From Actinomycetes bacterium (GTDB taxonomy: Bacteria; Actinomycetota; Thermoleophilia; Gaiellales; Gaiellaceae), in the NCBI GenBank assembly GCA_030624785.1, contig JAUXJK010000078.1, forward strand, positions 1 through 8,229: a stretch of 8,229 nucleotides of DNA, given 5' to 3'. Both the position numbers and the translations under genes were made by a program. This document shows positions 6,655 to 8,229 of this stretch, piece after piece (positions within the stretch are counted from its first letter, which is position 1; every line of letters begins with the position of its first letter). The notes under the pieces are model-generated. The model was not told where the DNA came from. It saw only the letters and a list, made by a program, of their open reading frames with translations, and made no database searches.

Positions 6655-8229
6655 CTACGGGTTGGATGGCACTTGCGATGCGACGAACGCCACAGCGTCG
6701 ACGATCAGTGCATGCTTCGGCGTGACGATGACAGGGTTAAGTTCAAGTTCGACGAGACTTGGCGGTAGGCGGTCCAGGCTCGCAGAGATCTGGACGAGCA
6801 AACCGATCGCGGCCTCGCGCGCCGCAGCCGGGTCGACAAGCTGCGCGAGGGATCCCGACACCGCCAGCGTGTCGAGTGCAGCCAGGGCGGCAGCTGGAGT
6901 AAGCGGACACGGACGCGCCACGATGTCACGCTTGGACTCGACGTCAGCGCCGCCGCCTCCAACGAGAACCGTCCAACCGAATGTGGGGTCGCGTCGCAGC
7001 GTCACGAGGAATTCGACGCCAGCCTCGGCCATCTCCTCGACGAGTACGCCATCCAGCTCAAGTTGCTGCTCACGCGCCGCCTCGGCAACCTCCGCACACG
7101 CCGCGTCGACGTCATCCGGCTCGCAGTGAAGGCGAACGAGCCCATGAGCGACCTTGTGGATTACTCCTCGTGCTTGCCCCTTGACCGCGTAGGTCTTGTT
7201 TCGATCTAGCTGCGACGGCGGGCCTCCGGTTTCAACGAGCCAGCCTGGCGGAACACTCAGGCCCGCCTCTCTGAGTTGACCCTTGAGCTCGTGCTCGAGC
7301 AGGACATCAAGGGCCCCTCCACCGCTCAGGGGCGACTTGTCCGCGTCCCCTGTGGCGGCCGCCGTGTAGGGCGATGACCGGCGCCAGAGCCGTGCGAGCG
7401 CTCGGATACACGGTCCAACGTCAGCGAAGACTGGGACCCCTCCTTCACCGAGGCGTTCCCGTACCAGTGCCGAGGCGCCTATCCACACGACGGCGAGAAT
7501 CCGTGAGTCGGGAATCTCGGCACGGAGAATCGCGTCGACAACAAGATCGGCAGTCTCTCCGCCAACTCCTACGAAAACCACCGTTGCAGCCACATCCGGG
7601 TCACGCGAGAGAGCTTCGACGGCAACCTTGACCATGTCGGGATAGTTCATCAGGTTCCCGGTGAAATCGACCGGGTTCTCCGCACGGCCGAACGAAGGAA
7701 TGACGTCGTCTATTGTCGCGACCGTCGGCGGGGCGAGGGTCGCCGCCCGAAGCCCGCAACGCGTCAGCCAGTCGGAGGCGAGAATCGCGCCGCCGCCCGA
7801 TGTCGTCGCGATCGCGACGCCTCGATCGGCCGGAAGATCGGGATGCAAACGCTCGAGGGTCGCGACCTCGAGTAGCTCCGTTGCGTCGTCGACCTCACGT
7901 GCGCCAGCGCCGGCGAGCACGCCGCTGAACACGGTTGCGTCACCGGCGATCGCGCCGGTATGTGACTCAACGCCCTGAGCGCCGCTCTCGGAGCGTCCAC
8001 CCTTCAGAACGATGACCGGCTTGCCTGCCTCCTTCGCTGCGGCAAGAGCGTGCCGGAAGCTATCGCCGTCGCGAATGCCCTCGATATAGGCACAGATCAC
8101 ACGCGTGTGCTCGTCATCGACGAGCCACTCGATGTAGTCACTGATCGTGAGCGCGCACTCGTTGCCAGTGGAGACCCACCTGGAAAAGCCGACTCCGCGC
8201 CTCGCAGCCTCGGCATAGAGGTAGATGCC
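6655..8229 (-). CDS. Acyl-CoA synthetase, NDP(ADP)-forming (acetate-CoA ligase-like), 5'-truncated
   Basis: The C-terminal 524 residues of a fused alpha-beta ADP-forming acyl-CoA synthetase, which interconverts an acid, CoA and ATP with an acyl-CoA, ADP and phosphate through a phosphohistidine. The frame is open to the window edge and the last 129 bases encode typical sequence (GVGFSRWVSTGNE, then YIEWLVDDEHTRVI), so GTG 8100 is internal; some 180 N-terminal residues (the CoA-binding domain) probably lie outside. The phosphorylated His is His90 of the visible part, in ESHTGAIAGD. The second flavodoxin-like domain includes IATTSGGGAILASD and ENPVDFTGN. A linker leads to an ATP-grasp domain (about 307-523) with AVKGQARGVIHKVAHG, MAEAGVEFLVTLRRDPTFG and VELELNPVIV. 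The lysine/glycine segment is more degenerate than usual. The stop lies 14 bp before the flavin-enzyme start, so the two form an operon. Substrate acid is unknown. Confidence 0.9.
   Translation of the reverse strand, partial: GIYLYAEAARRGVGFSRWVSTGNECALTISDYIEWLVDDEHTRVICAYIEGIRDGDSFRHALAAAKEAGKPVIVLKGGRSESGAQGVESHTGAIAGDATVFSGVLAGAGAREVDDATELLEVATLERLHPDLPADRGVAIATTSGGGAILASDWLTRCGLRAATLAPPTVATIDDVIPSFGRAENPVDFTGNLMNYPDMVKVAVEALSRDPDVAATVVFVGVGGETADLVVDAILRAEIPDSRILAVVWIGASALVRERLGEGGVPVFADVGPCIRALARLWRRSSPYTAAATGDADKSPLSGGGALDVLLEHELKGQLREAGLSVPPGWLVETGGPPSQLDRNKTYAVKGQARGVIHKVAHGLVRLHCEPDDVDAACAEVAEAAREQQLELDGVLVEEMAEAGVEFLVTLRRDPTFGWTVLVGGGGADVESKRDIVARPCPLTPAAALAALDTLAVSGSLAQLVDPAAAREAAIGLLVQISASLDRLPPSLVELELNPVIVTPKHALIVDAVAFVASQVPSNP

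Noticed and set aside
6431..7129. A 232-codon plus-strand open frame antisense to the flavin-enzyme and synthetase genes
   Set aside because: It is low-complexity (Ser/Ala/Thr-rich), has no family motifs, and is fully opposite to two genes with clear domains.
1..8229. CRISPR arrays, tRNA or rRNA genes, insertion sequences and long repeats
   Set aside because: No regularly spaced direct repeats, tRNA-like cloverleaf, transposase or terminal inverted repeats were seen by eye; coding sequence fills nearly all the window.

Overview
The window is gene-dense, high-GC bacterial DNA with long ORFs, abutting or overlapping genes and no RNA genes or mobile elements. Codon use and the nearest remembered homologues suggest an actinobacterium (possibly Thermoleophilia or Acidimicrobiia-like) or another GC-rich soil or marine lineage. 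That placement is an inference, because no marker gene is present.

Layout. Positions 1-5417 form one plus-strand run of six genes: a 5'-truncated CitE/HpcH-type CoA-ester lyase (1-611), a family III (CaiB/BaiF) CoA-transferase (608-1831), an N-carbamoylsarcosine amidase-like cysteine hydrolase (1853-2608), a zinc-containing MDR oxidoreductase (2616-3644), a DehI-fold protein (3661-4485) and a PuuE-like polysaccharide-deacetylase-fold amidohydrolase (4482-5417). Junctions run from 4-bp overlaps to 21-bp gaps, so this is very probably one operon. Facing it on the minus strand are two genes: a 3'-complete, 5'-truncated ADP-forming acyl-CoA synthetase (8229-6655), then, 14 bp downstream, a DszC/SfnB-like acyl-CoA-dehydrogenase-fold gene (6640-5441). 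The latter is interrupted by one in-frame TAG codon. The two runs converge on a 23-bp gap.

How the genes may work together (inference). Two C-N hydrolases of the kinds that open cyclic amides or ureides (PuuE-like) and remove a terminal amide or carbamoyl group (N-carbamoylsarcosine amidase/maleamate amidase-like) sit beside a CoA-transferase and a CoA-ester lyase. This fits a catabolic route in which a cyclic amide, imide or ureide is opened and deaminated, and the resulting acid is activated to a CoA thioester and cleaved. The MDR enzyme, the DehI-like protein and the flavin enzyme would handle side reactions. The substrate cannot be read from the sequence. The most notable points are this gene combination, the DehI-like protein that appears to lack the dehalogenase catalytic aspartate, and the amber-interrupted flavin enzyme gene.
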